The notes: generated by a model from the letters alone, not told the origin. Shown: positions 1-8,546, counted from the first letter of the stretch. The stretch is 64,000 bases of DNA from Pseudomonas sp. Irchel 3E20 (GCF_900187645.1 NZ_FYEE01000004.1:1-64000), one strand, 5' to 3'. Program-made: numbers and translations.

Positions 1-53
1 TCTCAGGCTCGATGCGCGGGTGAAGCCATCACATACCCGCAGCCTGCGGCCTG

Positions 54-77
54 GCTACTGTCAGATCTGACAGTAGC
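54..77. promoter_or_regulatory. 24-bp perfect palindrome with lux-box-like core
   Basis: Bases 54-65 read GCTACTGTCAGA and bases 66-77 are the exact reverse complement. The core CAGATCTG flanked by CT-N2 and N2-AG has the form of LuxR-family (las/rhl/phz type) boxes. There is no T-run after it, so it is not an obvious terminator. Its target could be the unseen gene to the left or the phdA-like gene about 280 bases to the right. The half-site CTGTC/GACAG also recurs in the palindrome at 327-341, so an operator for the PhdA-like protein is an alternative. Confidence 0.35.
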
Positions 78-326
78 GATGAACGGTATCGGTCCTTGCC
101 CCACCCTGTGGAAGCGGGCTGGCCCGCCATGGCGGCCTGACAGCCAGGCTGTTCCGGCGCCTTCGCCCGCTCCCCACTGTTGCACGGGGAATCTGGCTTC
201 AGTCTTGGCCCCTTGCCGCTCACCACGCCTTCGCTAAGTGAAGCTTTCATGACAAAAGTTCGGTAGCACTTGGCCAGGCCCGTCATGGATATGTACAGCG
301 CTTGGGGCGGCCGCGAGGTCGGTTTT

Positions 327-341
327 CCTGTCGATGACAGG
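327..341. promoter_or_regulatory. Small palindrome just upstream of phdA-like gene
   Basis: CCTGTC-GAT-GACAGG is a perfect 6-bp dyad with a 3-base spacer, 17 bases before the GTG start of the PhdA-like gene. Phd/YefM antitoxins often bind palindromes overlapping their own promoters, so autoregulation is possible. It could also simply be an RNA hairpin. Confidence 0.3.
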
Positions 342-358
342 GAGCAGGGAGTGAGGCA

Positions 359-970
359 GTGGGCACTATGGAACGCTACTCGAAAGTAGGGATGCAGGAG
401 CTGGACCAGCGCTTATCGAAGATCGTCGAAGCCGCGCGCAAGCGCCCGGTGTCGGTCTATCGCTACGGCGCGCCATGGGTCTGGATTGTCTCGCAGGACG
501 ACTGGCAAGGCGCGCGCAAGGATGTGGCCAGCTATATCCCGCCAGGTCACTCCCTGGTGTTGCTGCGCCCGCAAATCGAGGCGCTGCTAGACGAGCACCA
601 TGAACTGCTGCGAGGGCTGGGCGCCGAGCCGGGTTTGTCGGTGGCGCCGCAGACCCTGGTGCAGATCCTGTTGCTGCAACTGCTCTATTCGGTGCCCGGT
701 GAGCAGCAGCTGTACGAGCAGCTCAATTACAACCTGCTGTTCCGCTGGTTCGTCGGCCTGGACCTGAACCAGAAGGTGTGGGGTTTTAACGTCCTGAGCC
801 ATGACCTGGGCGCGTTGTTGAACAACCCGGACGCGGTGCAGTTGATCCACAAAATCATTGGTGAAGTGTTCTGTGGCGCCTTGCTGCACATGCCGGAGTT
901 CTCGCTGAACTTCGCGCTGCTGCACACCTGGCTGTCGCGGCACGCCACACCATCGGCATCAAGCCATTGA
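359..970 (+). CDS. phdA: PhdA-like protein: Phd/YefM-type N-terminus fused to a transposase-like DUF772 segment
   Basis: 203 aa. Residues about 5-55 resemble Phd/YefM antitoxins (RxSKVGMQEL start, then VYRYGAPWVWIVS). Residues about 98-165 resemble the N-terminal DUF772 domain of IS5-type transposases (core QLNYNLLFRWFVGLDL, 121-136). No DDE catalytic domain follows and no toxin gene is adjacent, so this is neither a working transposase nor half of a normal toxin-antitoxin pair. Its place directly before the TpsB gene matches P. aeruginosa PA0691 (PhdA), reported to protect biofilm cells from lysis. GTG at 359 has AGGGAG eight bases upstream; ATG at 368 is the alternative. The stop overlaps the TTG of the longest pdtB frame. 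The name rests on synteny and is moderately secure. Confidence 0.7.
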   Translation: MGTMERYSKVGMQELDQRLSKIVEAARKRPVSVYRYGAPWVWIVSQDDWQGARKDVASYIPPGHSLVLLRPQIEALLDEHHELLRGLGAEPGLSVAPQTLVQILLLQLLYSVPGEQQLYEQLNYNLLFRWFVGLDLNQKVWGFNVLSHDLGALLNNPDAVQLIHKIIGEVFCGALLHMPEFSLNFALLHTWLSRHATPSASSH

Positions 971-1023
971 GTGGGCCGCACGCTGCGCGGGCGGCACCGG
1001 TCATTTCAAATCTAGGGGGCGGT

Positions 1024-2646
1024 GTGGAGCAATTTTTCAAGGCAGGGCGGCCGCGCACGATGGGCAACGGCCTGGCGCTGTGGAGCTGCCTGGCGGTGGC
1101 TCTGGGCGTGCAACCGGTACTGGCCGAAGAAGACGGGCAGGGCGCAGCGCCGGCGAAGTTGGTGGATGTGAATGAGTATTTTGTGCGCGGCAACACGGTG
1201 CTTGATGCGCGGGCCATCGAGGAAGCGGTGTACCCGTTTCTCGGCCCGCAAAAGGCCCTGAGCGATATCGAAGGCGCCCGCGAGGCGTTGCAGAAGGTCT
1301 ATCAGAGCCGCGGCTATCAGTCGGTGTTCGTCGAGTTGCCCGAGCAGAAGGTCGAGGACGGTATCGTCTACTTGCAGGTCAGTGAAACCAAGGTCGGCCG
1401 GGTGCGGGTGGTGGGCGCCAAACACTACTCGCCGGTGGAGATCCGCGACCAAGTGCCAGCCCTGCAAGAAGGCCAGGTGCCGGACTTCGGCCGCGTCCAG
1501 GGTGAGTTGGCCAACCTCAACAAGAGCGCCGGGCGCCAGGTCATGCCCCTGGTACGCGAGGGCCAGCGCCCGGGCACCATGGACGTGGATTTGCAGGTCG
1601 AGGACCAGAACCCCTGGCAGGCCAGCGTCGGCCTGAACAACGACTACAGCGCCGACACCGAGAAGCTGCGCAGCGTGGTCAGCCTGGGCTACAACAACCT
1701 CTGGCAACTGGGCCACACCATTTCCCTGACCTACTTCACCGCGCCCCAGGAGCAGGACAACGCCAAGGTCTGGTCCGGCTCGTACACCGCGCCTTTGAGC
1801 GAGCGCTGGAGCCTGCAACTGGCGGGCTACCAGTCCGACAGCGACGTGGCCACCATCGGCGGCAGCAACGTGCTGGGCAAGGGCCATTCCTACGGGGTGT
1901 CGGCGATCTACAACCTGCCGCCCAGCGGCGTGTGGGCCAACTCGTTCTCGGTGGGGGTGGACTTCAAGGACTTCGAAGAGCAGATGACGCTTGCAGGCAG
2001 CAGCGACAAGGTGCCCCTCAAATACGCGCCCTTCACGTTCGCCTACAACGGCTTTCGCTACACCGAAACCTCACAGTTGGGCCTGAGCCTGAGCCTGGTG
2101 GCCGGCACCCGCGGGCTGTTCGGCTACGGCAGTTCGGACGAGGAATTCAACTACAAGCGCTACCGCGCCAATCCCAGTTTCGCCGTGCTCAAGGGCGACG
2201 CCGATTACACCTACACCTTCGCCAACGACTGGCAGAGCGCGAGCAAGGGCTCGTTCCAACTCGCCTCTGGGCCCCTGGTTTCCAACGAGCAGATCAGCGC
2301 CGGTGGTGCGACCTCGGTGCGCGGCTACCTGGCGGCCGAGCGCACTGGCGATGACGGTTATGTGATTTCCCAGGAGCTGCGCACGCCGTCCCTGGCCAAG
2401 TACCTGGGCAAGTACGTCAACGAGTGGCGTTTCTACGCCTTTGCCGAAGGCGCCCAGTTGTCCCTGCGTGATGAGTTGCCCGACCAGGAGGCCGATTTCA
2501 GCCTGGCCAGTGTCGGCCTTGGCACCCGCGCCAGCCTGAGCAAGTGGCTGTCCGGCAGCCTGGATTGGGGCTACCCGTTGCTGGAAGGCCCGAACACCTC
2601 GAAACAGGAATCGCGCGTGCATTTCAACCTGCAAGCGACGTTCTGA
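1024..2646 (+). CDS. pdtB: TpsB outer-membrane transporter of a two-partner secretion system (PdtB-like)
   Basis: ShlB/FhaC/HecB-family protein that would carry a TpsA exoprotein across the outer membrane. After a signal peptide (WSCLAVALGVQPVLA) come a POTRA region (FVRGNTVLDARAIEEAV, then ETKVGRVRVVGAKHYS) and a 16-strand-type barrel ending in a C-terminal Phe, the usual BamA recognition signal. A conserved barrel signature is present near the end (ISAGGATSVRGYL). The frame opens at TTG 967, overlapping the phdA stop. GTG 1024 is preferred because AGGGGGC lies just upstream and it gives a compact signal peptide; ATG 1060 is also possible. No TpsA gene is in the window. The following genes run in the same direction with short gaps. 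Confidence 0.85.
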   Translation: MEQFFKAGRPRTMGNGLALWSCLAVALGVQPVLAEEDGQGAAPAKLVDVNEYFVRGNTVLDARAIEEAVYPFLGPQKALSDIEGAREALQKVYQSRGYQSVFVELPEQKVEDGIVYLQVSETKVGRVRVVGAKHYSPVEIRDQVPALQEGQVPDFGRVQGELANLNKSAGRQVMPLVREGQRPGTMDVDLQVEDQNPWQASVGLNNDYSADTEKLRSVVSLGYNNLWQLGHTISLTYFTAPQEQDNAKVWSGSYTAPLSERWSLQLAGYQSDSDVATIGGSNVLGKGHSYGVSAIYNLPPSGVWANSFSVGVDFKDFEEQMTLAGSSDKVPLKYAPFTFAYNGFRYTETSQLGLSLSLVAGTRGLFGYGSSDEEFNYKRYRANPSFAVLKGDADYTYTFANDWQSASKGSFQLASGPLVSNEQISAGGATSVRGYLAAERTGDDGYVISQELRTPSLAKYLGKYVNEWRFYAFAEGAQLSLRDELPDQEADFSLASVGLGTRASLSKWLSGSLDWGYPLLEGPNTSKQESRVHFNLQATF

Positions 2647-2670
2647 GAACCCTATCAAGGAGCACTTTTG

Positions 2671-4497
2671 ATGCAACGCCTATTTATCAGCCTGATGATC
2701 TGCCTGGGCTTCGTGCTCCCGGCGACCGCCCATGCCTGGTGGCAGGACGACTGGCAGTACCGCAAGCAGATTTCGGTGGACACCACGCCCCAGGGCGCGG
2801 CCATCAACGAAAGCCTGGGCCGTACCGCGCTGCTGGTGCGCCTGCACACCGGCAACTTCACCTTTGATGGGGTCAAGGAAGACGGCGCCGACCTGCGCTT
2901 CGTCGCCGCCGACGACAAAACCGTACTCAACCACCAGATCGAAAGCTTCGACCCGCTGATGGGCATGGCGCTGATCTGGGTCGATGTGCCCAAGGTCGAG
3001 GGCGGCCAGCGCCAGGACATCTGGATGTACTACGGCAATCAGAAAGCCGCGGCCAGTGGCAACGGCCAACTGACTTTCGACCCCAGCTACACCGCGCTCT
3101 ATCACTTTGACGGCGCCAGCGGCACCCCGGCCCGCGACACCACGGCCTACGGCAACACCGCCCAGAGCGCCACCGGTGCCGCCATCGATGGCGTGATCGG
3201 CCGGGCTTTGCAATTCAACGGCCAGCCGCTGCTGTTGCCGGCCAGCCCTTCGCTGCAACAGGTCGCCGGTGGCGCGTTCACCTTCAGTGCCTGGCTGCGC
3301 CAGGACCAGGCCCCCGGTGAACAAGTGCTTTTGGCCCGCCGCGAAGGCGCCAATCGCCTGCTGGTGGGGGTGAACCAGGGCGTGCCTTTCGTCGATATCG
3401 ATGGCCAGCGCAGCGCCGCCACCCAGGCCCTGAGCCCCGGCCAATGGCAGCACCTGGCCCTGAGCGCGGAAGGTGCCAAGGTCACGCTGTACCTCAATGG
3501 CCGCGAAGCCGCCAGCCTGGCGGTGGCCTTGCCGGCGTTCAACTCGGCCACGGCCATTGGCGCCGACCTGCCAGTAGTGGTGGCGGTGGAAAACCCCGAC
3601 AGCAGCGTGTACCAGGGCTTTGTCGGTGCCATCGATGAGTTGCGCCTGTCCAAGGTCGCGCGCCCGGCGGCGCTGCTGCTGGCCGACGCCACCTCCCAGG
3701 GCGCCGAGTCGAAACTGGTGGCCTATGGCGTGGACGAAGAACAGTCCGGTTTCGGCTTCGGTAGCCTGGGCTTCTTGCTCAACGCGGTGCCCTTGGACGC
3801 CTGGGTCATCATCGCCGTGCTGGTGCTGATGATGTTCCAGTCCTGGATCATCATGATCCGCAAGAACCGCACCGTGACCCGTGTGAGTAACGCCAACGAG
3901 GCCTTCCGCGAGCAGTTCGCCAACGTTGGCACGCGCCTGGAGCTGTTCGCCGACGACCGCGAGTTGGCTACGCGCCTGGAGCATTCTTCGCTGTGGCGCC
4001 TGTACCTGGTGGCGGTCAAGGAAATCCGCACCCGCCGCGCCCAGGGCGCCGACACGTCGTCGGTATCGGCGGCCACCATCGAAGCCATCCGCTGCTCGAT
4101 GGACGGCGTGCGCACCCGGGAAAACCAGCAACTGAGCGCCAAGCTCTCGACCCTGTCCAACGCTATCGCCGGCGGCCCCTACATCGGCCTGCTCGGCACC
4201 GTGCTGGGGATCATGGTGGTGTTCCTCGGCACGGCCATGGCCGGCGACGTCAACATCAATGCCATCGCCCCGGGCATGGCGGCGGCGCTGCTGGCCACGG
4301 CCATGGGCCTGTTCGTCGCGATCCCCGCGCTGTTTGGCTACAACCGCTTGATTACCCGCAACAAGGAAGTCAGCGCCGACATGCGCGTGTTTGTCGACGA
4401 GTTCATCACGCGCCTGGCGGAGATGCACGGTGAAAGCCAGCACAGCGAAGCGGCCCACGGTCGCGGCCACCACTTCAACGCGCCCGTGTCGGCCTGA
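2671..4497 (+). CDS. exbB2: ExbB/TolQ-type proton channel subunit with DUF2341 and LamG-like periplasmic head
   Basis: 608 aa. Signal or first membrane segment at 1-22, then a DUF2341-like region starting WWQDDWQYRKQISV, then a concanavalin/LamG-like domain at about 145-320 (ALYHFDGASGTPA, FSAWLRQD). A membrane segment follows near 365-385, and a MotA/TolQ/ExbB domain fills about 430-590 with two more hydrophobic stretches (GLLGTVLGIMVVFLG and AALLATAMGLFVAIPALFGY). Ordinary ExbB proteins are about 240 aa, so the N-terminal half is an added periplasmic, possibly glycan- or protein-binding, head. It forms a unit with ExbD 11 bases downstream and the TonB-like gene. AAGGAG sits eight bases before the ATG. 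Synteny equates it with P. aeruginosa exbB2 (PA0693). Confidence 0.8.
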   Translation: MQRLFISLMICLGFVLPATAHAWWQDDWQYRKQISVDTTPQGAAINESLGRTALLVRLHTGNFTFDGVKEDGADLRFVAADDKTVLNHQIESFDPLMGMALIWVDVPKVEGGQRQDIWMYYGNQKAAASGNGQLTFDPSYTALYHFDGASGTPARDTTAYGNTAQSATGAAIDGVIGRALQFNGQPLLLPASPSLQQVAGGAFTFSAWLRQDQAPGEQVLLARREGANRLLVGVNQGVPFVDIDGQRSAATQALSPGQWQHLALSAEGAKVTLYLNGREAASLAVALPAFNSATAIGADLPVVVAVENPDSSVYQGFVGAIDELRLSKVARPAALLLADATSQGAESKLVAYGVDEEQSGFGFGSLGFLLNAVPLDAWVIIAVLVLMMFQSWIIMIRKNRTVTRVSNANEAFREQFANVGTRLELFADDRELATRLEHSSLWRLYLVAVKEIRTRRAQGADTSSVSAATIEAIRCSMDGVRTRENQQLSAKLSTLSNAIAGGPYIGLLGTVLGIMVVFLGTAMAGDVNINAIAPGMAAALLATAMGLFVAIPALFGYNRLITRNKEVSADMRVFVDEFITRLAEMHGESQHSEAAHGRGHHFNAPVSA

Positions 4498-4508
4498 GGG
4501 AAACAGCC

Positions 4509-4934
4509 ATGGCTTCTGTAAACGCCTCCCACGACGATGACGATGATGCGGCCGTCGACACGATCAACATCACGCCCCTGGTGGACGTGCTGATGGTGGT
4601 GCTGGTGATGTTCATCCTGACCGCTACAGCCCAGGTTTCGGGCATCCAGATCAACCTGCCCAAGGCCAGCGCCTCGGTGTCGCTGTCGGAGGCCAAGACC
4701 AAGGCCATTTCGGTCAACGACGGCGGCCAGGTGTTCCTTGACGCCTACCCGGTGACCCTGGCAGAGCTGGAGGATCGCCTGCGGATCGAGAAGGCCCAGA
4801 GCCCGGACTTCCCGGTGATCGTGCGCGGCGACGCCACGGTGCAGTACCAGAAAGTCATCGAGGTACTGGACCTGCTGCGCCGCCTGGAGCTGTCCCAGGT
4901 CGGGCTGGTTACCGGCAAACCGAGCCAGGGCTGA
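4509..4934 (+). CDS. exbD2: ExbD/TolR-family biopolymer transport protein
   Basis: 141 aa, normal for ExbD. A short acidic cytoplasmic N-terminus (HDDDDDAA) is followed by one membrane helix at about 22-42 (ITPLVDVLMVVLVMF). Asp26 within it is the conserved proton-carrying residue of the family. The rest is a periplasmic domain (VTLAELEDRLRIEKAQ; VIVRGDATVQYQKVIEVLDLL). With the upstream ExbB and downstream TonB it should form an inner-membrane proton-motive-force complex. It is separated by 11 bases from exbB2 and by two bases from the next gene, so co-translation is likely. Confidence 0.9.
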   Translation: MASVNASHDDDDDAAVDTINITPLVDVLMVVLVMFILTATAQVSGIQINLPKASASVSLSEAKTKAISVNDGGQVFLDAYPVTLAELEDRLRIEKAQSPDFPVIVRGDATVQYQKVIEVLDLLRRLELSQVGLVTGKPSQG

Positions 4935-4936
4935 CC

Positions 4937-5641
4937 ATGACCGCACAATTACCTGTCAAGCCAGCACCGCTGAAAAAGTCGCCCCTGCGCCCACTCAAGT
5001 GGGGCGCGGGCCTCTTGCTCGGCGCCGTGGCCGCGTGGTTGCTGTGGCAATGGGCCAATGACATGAGTGGGATCCGCCGCGAAGCGCCGAAGATCCCCAC
5101 CATCATTCCGTTGCCGCCACCCCCACCGCCGCCCCCGGAAAAACCGCCGGAGCCGACACCGCCGGTGGAAGAAAAGGTCGTCGAACCAGAACCCACGCCC
5201 GAGCCTGAGGACGTCAAGCCCGAGGAAGAGGCGCCGCCATCCCCGGCCGACGACCTGGCCAACCCGATGCAGATCGACGGCGACGCCCAGAGCGGCAACG
5301 ACGCCTTCAACATCGGTGCTGGCAAGGGCGGCGGCATGGCGGGTGGTGGCGGCGGTGGGTTGGGCAGTGGCTCTTACGGCCAGTTCCTGGCCATGAGTTT
5401 CCAGCGCCTGCTGCGCGACAACCCCGAACTGCGCAACCAGGTTTACGCGGTGCAGGCCGATGTGTGGCTCAGCGCGGTGGGGGAAGTCACCCGCGTGGAG
5501 CTGACCCGCACCAGCGGCAACCCGCAGACCGACGCCCAGCTCCTGGCCACCTTACGCGCCGCGCCGGCGTTCACCCAGCGCCCGCCGGCCACCATGAAGA
5601 TGCCCATCCGCCTGTCCCTGCAAGGGCGGCGGCCGGGTTAA
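4937..5641 (+). CDS. TonB-like energy transducer
   Basis: 234 aa. One N-terminal membrane helix (about 22-38, AGLLLGAVAAWLLWQW), a Pro/Glu-rich periplasmic spacer (about 53-118, with a run of prolines followed by PEPTPEPED), a Gly-rich stretch (about 138-152) and a C-terminal TonB/TolA-like domain (LRNQVYAVQADVWLSAVGEV, then a conserved LRAAPAFTQRPP). Together with the ExbB and ExbD genes it would transmit proton-motive force to an outer-membrane partner. The genes around it suggest that partner is the TpsB transporter or the porin rather than a siderophore receptor, but this is inference. Confidence 0.85.
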   Translation: MTAQLPVKPAPLKKSPLRPLKWGAGLLLGAVAAWLLWQWANDMSGIRREAPKIPTIIPLPPPPPPPPEKPPEPTPPVEEKVVEPEPTPEPEDVKPEEEAPPSPADDLANPMQIDGDAQSGNDAFNIGAGKGGGMAGGGGGGLGSGSYGQFLAMSFQRLLRDNPELRNQVYAVQADVWLSAVGEVTRVELTRTSGNPQTDAQLLATLRAAPAFTQRPPATMKMPIRLSLQGRRPG

Positions 5642-5683
5642 CCCTCTTATTTTTTAAGCTTTGCCAAAAGGAGTTGTGTGCAG

Positions 5684-7378
5684 ATGATTTCCAACCTGAA
5701 TCGATTGTCCCTGGCGGTTGGCCTGGTCATTGCGACCCTGGTCGGGCCCGTGGCGGCAGCGCCTGCGCCCTCGGAAAACGCCACGATCAATCTGATCCGC
5801 CTGCTGGTGCAGCAAGGCGTGCTCAAGCAGGACCAGGCCGAAGGCTTGATCGCCCAGGCCGAAAAGGAAGCGGTGCAGGCCCGCCAGAGCGCCAGTGCGG
5901 GCACCGCCGTGGCCGCCACCGGTGCGGGGGGAGATGTGCGCGTGCAATACGTGCCGGCGATTGTGCGTGACCAGATCCGCGACCAGGTCAAGGCCGAGGT
6001 CATGGCCACTGCCAAGCAGGAAAACTGGGCCCAGCCCAATACCTTCCCGGATTGGGTCTCGCGCATCAGCTTTGACGGCGATATCCGCCTGCGTGATGAG
6101 TCGCGCTACTACTCGGGCACCAACAGCAACGAAATCCTTGACTACGCCAAGCTCAACGAAAAAGGCCCCTACGACGTCAACCCCGACAGCGGCACTACAT
6201 TGCCGCCGCTGCTCAACACCCGCGAAGACCGCGAGAACCTGTTCCGCCTGCGGGCGCGCCTGGGCATGAAAGCGCAGATTGCCCAGGACTGGAGCGCGGG
6301 CATCCGCATCGGCACCGGCTCGGACAACAACCCGGTGTCCACCACCCAAACCCTGGGCGGCGGCTTTGGCAAGAAGGACATCTGGCTCGACCAGGGCTAC
6401 CTGACCTGGAAAGCCACCGACTACATGACCCTGACCGGCGGGCGGGTGGCCAACCCGTTCTTCTCCACCGACATGCTCTATTCCAACGACCTGAACTTCG
6501 ACGGCGTAGCGGCAATTTTCAACCATGCGCTGAACAAGCAATGGGGCGTGTTCGGCACCGTCGGCGCGTTCCCGGTGGAGTACACCAACGACACCGCCTC
6601 CAGCAACGGCCAGGACAAGGAAGAAAGCGACAACAAGTGGCTGTACGGCGCGCAGATCGGCGCCAATTGGGCCATCAACGCCAGCAACCGCCTCAAGGGT
6701 GCGATGGCCTACTACCGCTTCGAGGACATCGAAGGCCAGCGTTCCAGCCCTTGCGAACCCTGGGCCGGCGACCCTGGCTGCGACACCGACGGCAGCCGCG
6801 TGGCGTTCATGCAAAAAGGCAACACCGTGTTCCAACTGCGCGACATCGTGCCCAACCCGCAGGACCCGGTGCGCACGCCGCAACCGCAGTTTGTCGGCCT
6901 GGCCTCGCAGTTCAACCTGCTGGACCTGAACCTGGTCTGGGAAACCGACCTGCCGCAAGACTTCAAGTTGCGCACCCAGGGCAACTACGTGCACAACCTG
7001 GGCTACGACGAAGGCGAGATGCGCAAGCGCTCCGAAGGCCAGATCGTCAGCAACCTGGACAGCAACGGCCAGCTCAAGAGCGGCGCCGATGCCTGGATGG
7101 TGCAGTTCACCCTGGGCAACGACCTGGAACTCAAGAAGCAGGGCGACTGGAACCTCTTCGCTGGCTACAAATACATCGAGCCAGATGCCTTGCCGGACGG
7201 TTTCAACGACTCCTCCTTCCACCTGGGCGGCACCAATGCCAAGGGTTACTTCCTGGGCGGCAACTATGGCCTGGCCAAGAACGTCACGGCCACTGGCCGC
7301 TGGTTGAGCTCGGAGGCGGTGTATGGCGCGCCGTTCGATATCGATGTCTTGCAGCTTGAACTCAACACGCGCTTCTAA
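5684..7378 (+). CDS. Putative outer-membrane porin of the Pdt-like cluster
   Basis: 564 aa from ATG 5684; GTG 5678 is an alternative and AAAAGGAG (5666-5673) fits the ATG better. A signal peptide (LAVGLVIATLVGPVAAAP) is followed by a helical or coiled segment (INLIRLLVQQGVLKQDQAEGL, 30-80) and then a long beta-barrel region rich in alternating aromatic strands (VSRISFDGDIRLRDESRYY onward) ending in Phe (LELNTRF). This architecture of an N-terminal periplasmic helix plus barrel matches the proteins annotated in Pseudomonas as putative porin, syntenic with PA0696. Its cargo is unknown; it may support secretion or surface anchoring of the TpsA protein. Confidence 0.75.
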   Translation: MISNLNRLSLAVGLVIATLVGPVAAAPAPSENATINLIRLLVQQGVLKQDQAEGLIAQAEKEAVQARQSASAGTAVAATGAGGDVRVQYVPAIVRDQIRDQVKAEVMATAKQENWAQPNTFPDWVSRISFDGDIRLRDESRYYSGTNSNEILDYAKLNEKGPYDVNPDSGTTLPPLLNTREDRENLFRLRARLGMKAQIAQDWSAGIRIGTGSDNNPVSTTQTLGGGFGKKDIWLDQGYLTWKATDYMTLTGGRVANPFFSTDMLYSNDLNFDGVAAIFNHALNKQWGVFGTVGAFPVEYTNDTASSNGQDKEESDNKWLYGAQIGANWAINASNRLKGAMAYYRFEDIEGQRSSPCEPWAGDPGCDTDGSRVAFMQKGNTVFQLRDIVPNPQDPVRTPQPQFVGLASQFNLLDLNLVWETDLPQDFKLRTQGNYVHNLGYDEGEMRKRSEGQIVSNLDSNGQLKSGADAWMVQFTLGNDLELKKQGDWNLFAGYKYIEPDALPDGFNDSSFHLGGTNAKGYFLGGNYGLAKNVTATGRWLSSEAVYGAPFDIDVLQLELNTRF

Positions 7379-7395
7379 GGCGCCAGGAGAAACCC

Positions 7396-8043
7396 ATGAA
7401 CAGGCTCGCCACTTCTCGCTGGAGTTACCTGCTGCTGGCCGCTGGTGTATTGATTGCCAGCGGGGCCAGCGCCGAAGGCATGGAAGAGCGCTTGCGCACC
7501 CAGTTGCGCAGCACCACCGCGCAGTTGCAGGCGCTGCAAAGCGAACAGGCCCAGGCCAGCGCCGCGCGCCTAGCGGCAGAAACCCAGGCCAAGGCCGCCC
7601 AGGCGCAAATCAAGCAATTGAGCGCCGAGCTGGCCAAGGCCCGCGGCACGGCCGAACAACTGGCCGGCCAGCAGGACGCCCTGCAAAGCCGGGCCCAGGC
7701 TCAGGCAGCAGCCAGCAGCGAACAACTGGGCAAGTTCAAGCAGGCCTATGAAGAACTGCTGGTGATGGCCCGTGCCAAGGAGGCCGAGCGGGCCAAATTG
7801 CAGGCGCAACTGACTGAACGTGACACACAAGTGCAGCAATGTTCGGCCAAGAATCAAGAAATGTACGGCGTGGCCAAAAGCATCCTGCACGCCTACGAAA
7901 CCATCGACGTCGCCCAGGTGATGAACATCCGCCAGCCGTTTGCCGGCGGGGCGCGGGTCAAGTTTGAAGAAATGGCCCAGGCCTTTGGCGACGACCTCTA
8001 CAAAACCCAGTTCGATGCCCCTCAGGCAGCGATTGCTCAATGA
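7396..8043 (+). CDS. Periplasmic coiled-coil protein of unknown function
   Basis: 215 aa. A cleavable signal peptide (YLLLAAGVLIASGASA) is followed by a long Ala/Gln/Glu-rich coiled coil (about 28-150, LQALQSEQAQASAARLAAE). The smaller C-terminal part (about 150-215) carries one Cys and the stretch SILHAYETIDVAQVMNIRQPF. Such proteins are sometimes auto-annotated as DNA repair ATPase because of the coiled coil alone; nothing here supports that. The position between the porin and the YbjN-like gene matches PA0697. A periplasmic scaffold or chaperone for the secretion machine is possible. Confidence 0.7.
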   Translation: MNRLATSRWSYLLLAAGVLIASGASAEGMEERLRTQLRSTTAQLQALQSEQAQASAARLAAETQAKAAQAQIKQLSAELAKARGTAEQLAGQQDALQSRAQAQAAASSEQLGKFKQAYEELLVMARAKEAERAKLQAQLTERDTQVQQCSAKNQEMYGVAKSILHAYETIDVAQVMNIRQPFAGGARVKFEEMAQAFGDDLYKTQFDAPQAAIAQ

Positions 8044-8063
8044 ACAGTAAGGAAGCAACGACC

Positions 8064-8546
8064 ATGACCCAAGCACAGTTGATTACCCGCGTTTCCCCCC
8101 AGAGCCTGACCGAGTTGCTGCAAGGCGCTGGCTACCGGGTCAACCAGACCGAACAGAACGCCATTGTGCAGTTGCTCAGCGCCAGTCAGGGCATCGGTTA
8201 CGCCGTGCGTTTCGGCAACCCGGCCGCTGAGGCGGGTGAGTACGTGGACTTCACCTTCAGCTGCGCGCTGCGGGTGCAAGGCCAATTGCCGGCCGGCCTG
8301 GCCGAGCTGTGGAACGCCTCGCGTCGCTTTGCCCGGTTGTCGGTGCAGGGCGAATTCCTGGTGATGGAAATGGACGTGGTGGTGGCCGCAGGTGTCAGCG
8401 CCGACCACCTGCGCGCGAGCCTGGAGTTGTGGGATCGCCTGCTGCAAGAGTTCATCGTCTACCTGCGTGAATACAGCCAGAGCGCCGCCCAGCTCAGCGC
8501 CCAGGAACCTGAGCAGGTGCCAGCCGAAGAGGTGACCGCGCTGTGA
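8064..8546 (+). CDS. YbjN-domain (type III chaperone-like fold) protein
   Basis: 160 aa from ATG 8064, which has AAGGAAG about eight bases upstream. ATG 8040 overlaps the previous stop and would add eight residues. The sequence (LITRVSPQSLTELLQGAGYR; IGYAVRFGNPA; EYVDFTFSCALRVQG) resembles the YbjN family, which shares a fold with type III secretion chaperones. No signal peptide, so it is cytoplasmic. It may assist the TpsA protein or regulate the cluster. It is translationally coupled to the following isomerase gene, whose GTG overlaps the TGA stop. Confidence 0.65.
   Translation: MTQAQLITRVSPQSLTELLQGAGYRVNQTEQNAIVQLLSASQGIGYAVRFGNPAAEAGEYVDFTFSCALRVQGQLPAGLAELWNASRRFARLSVQGEFLVMEMDVVVAAGVSADHLRASLELWDRLLQEFIVYLREYSQSAAQLSAQEPEQVPAEEVTAL

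Larger units (their letters stand above)
1..358. other. Left-edge intergenic region, no convincing gene
   Basis: No reading frame here resembles a known protein. The plus-strand frame open from base 1 to 237 is Cys- and Pro-rich and reads like non-coding DNA, and an 85-codon minus-strand frame (29-286) is equally unconvincing. The region holds two palindromes, listed separately. By comparison with P. aeruginosa, where pdtA (the TpsA substrate) precedes phdA, this is probably the spacer downstream of a TpsA gene lying outside the window. Confidence 0.5.

Noticed and set aside
359..970. Insertion sequence transposase
   Set aside because: Only a DUF772-like segment is present; no DDE domain, no terminal inverted repeats and a conserved neighbourhood.
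2680..4473. 597-codon open frame on the minus strand opposite exbB2
   Set aside because: Its product is Gln/His/Arg-rich low-complexity sequence typical of antisense frames in GC-rich genes; the plus-strand frame has clear domains and a good ribosome-binding site.
7396..8043. DNA repair ATPase
   Set aside because: The resemblance comes from coiled coil only; the protein has a signal peptide and no P-loop.
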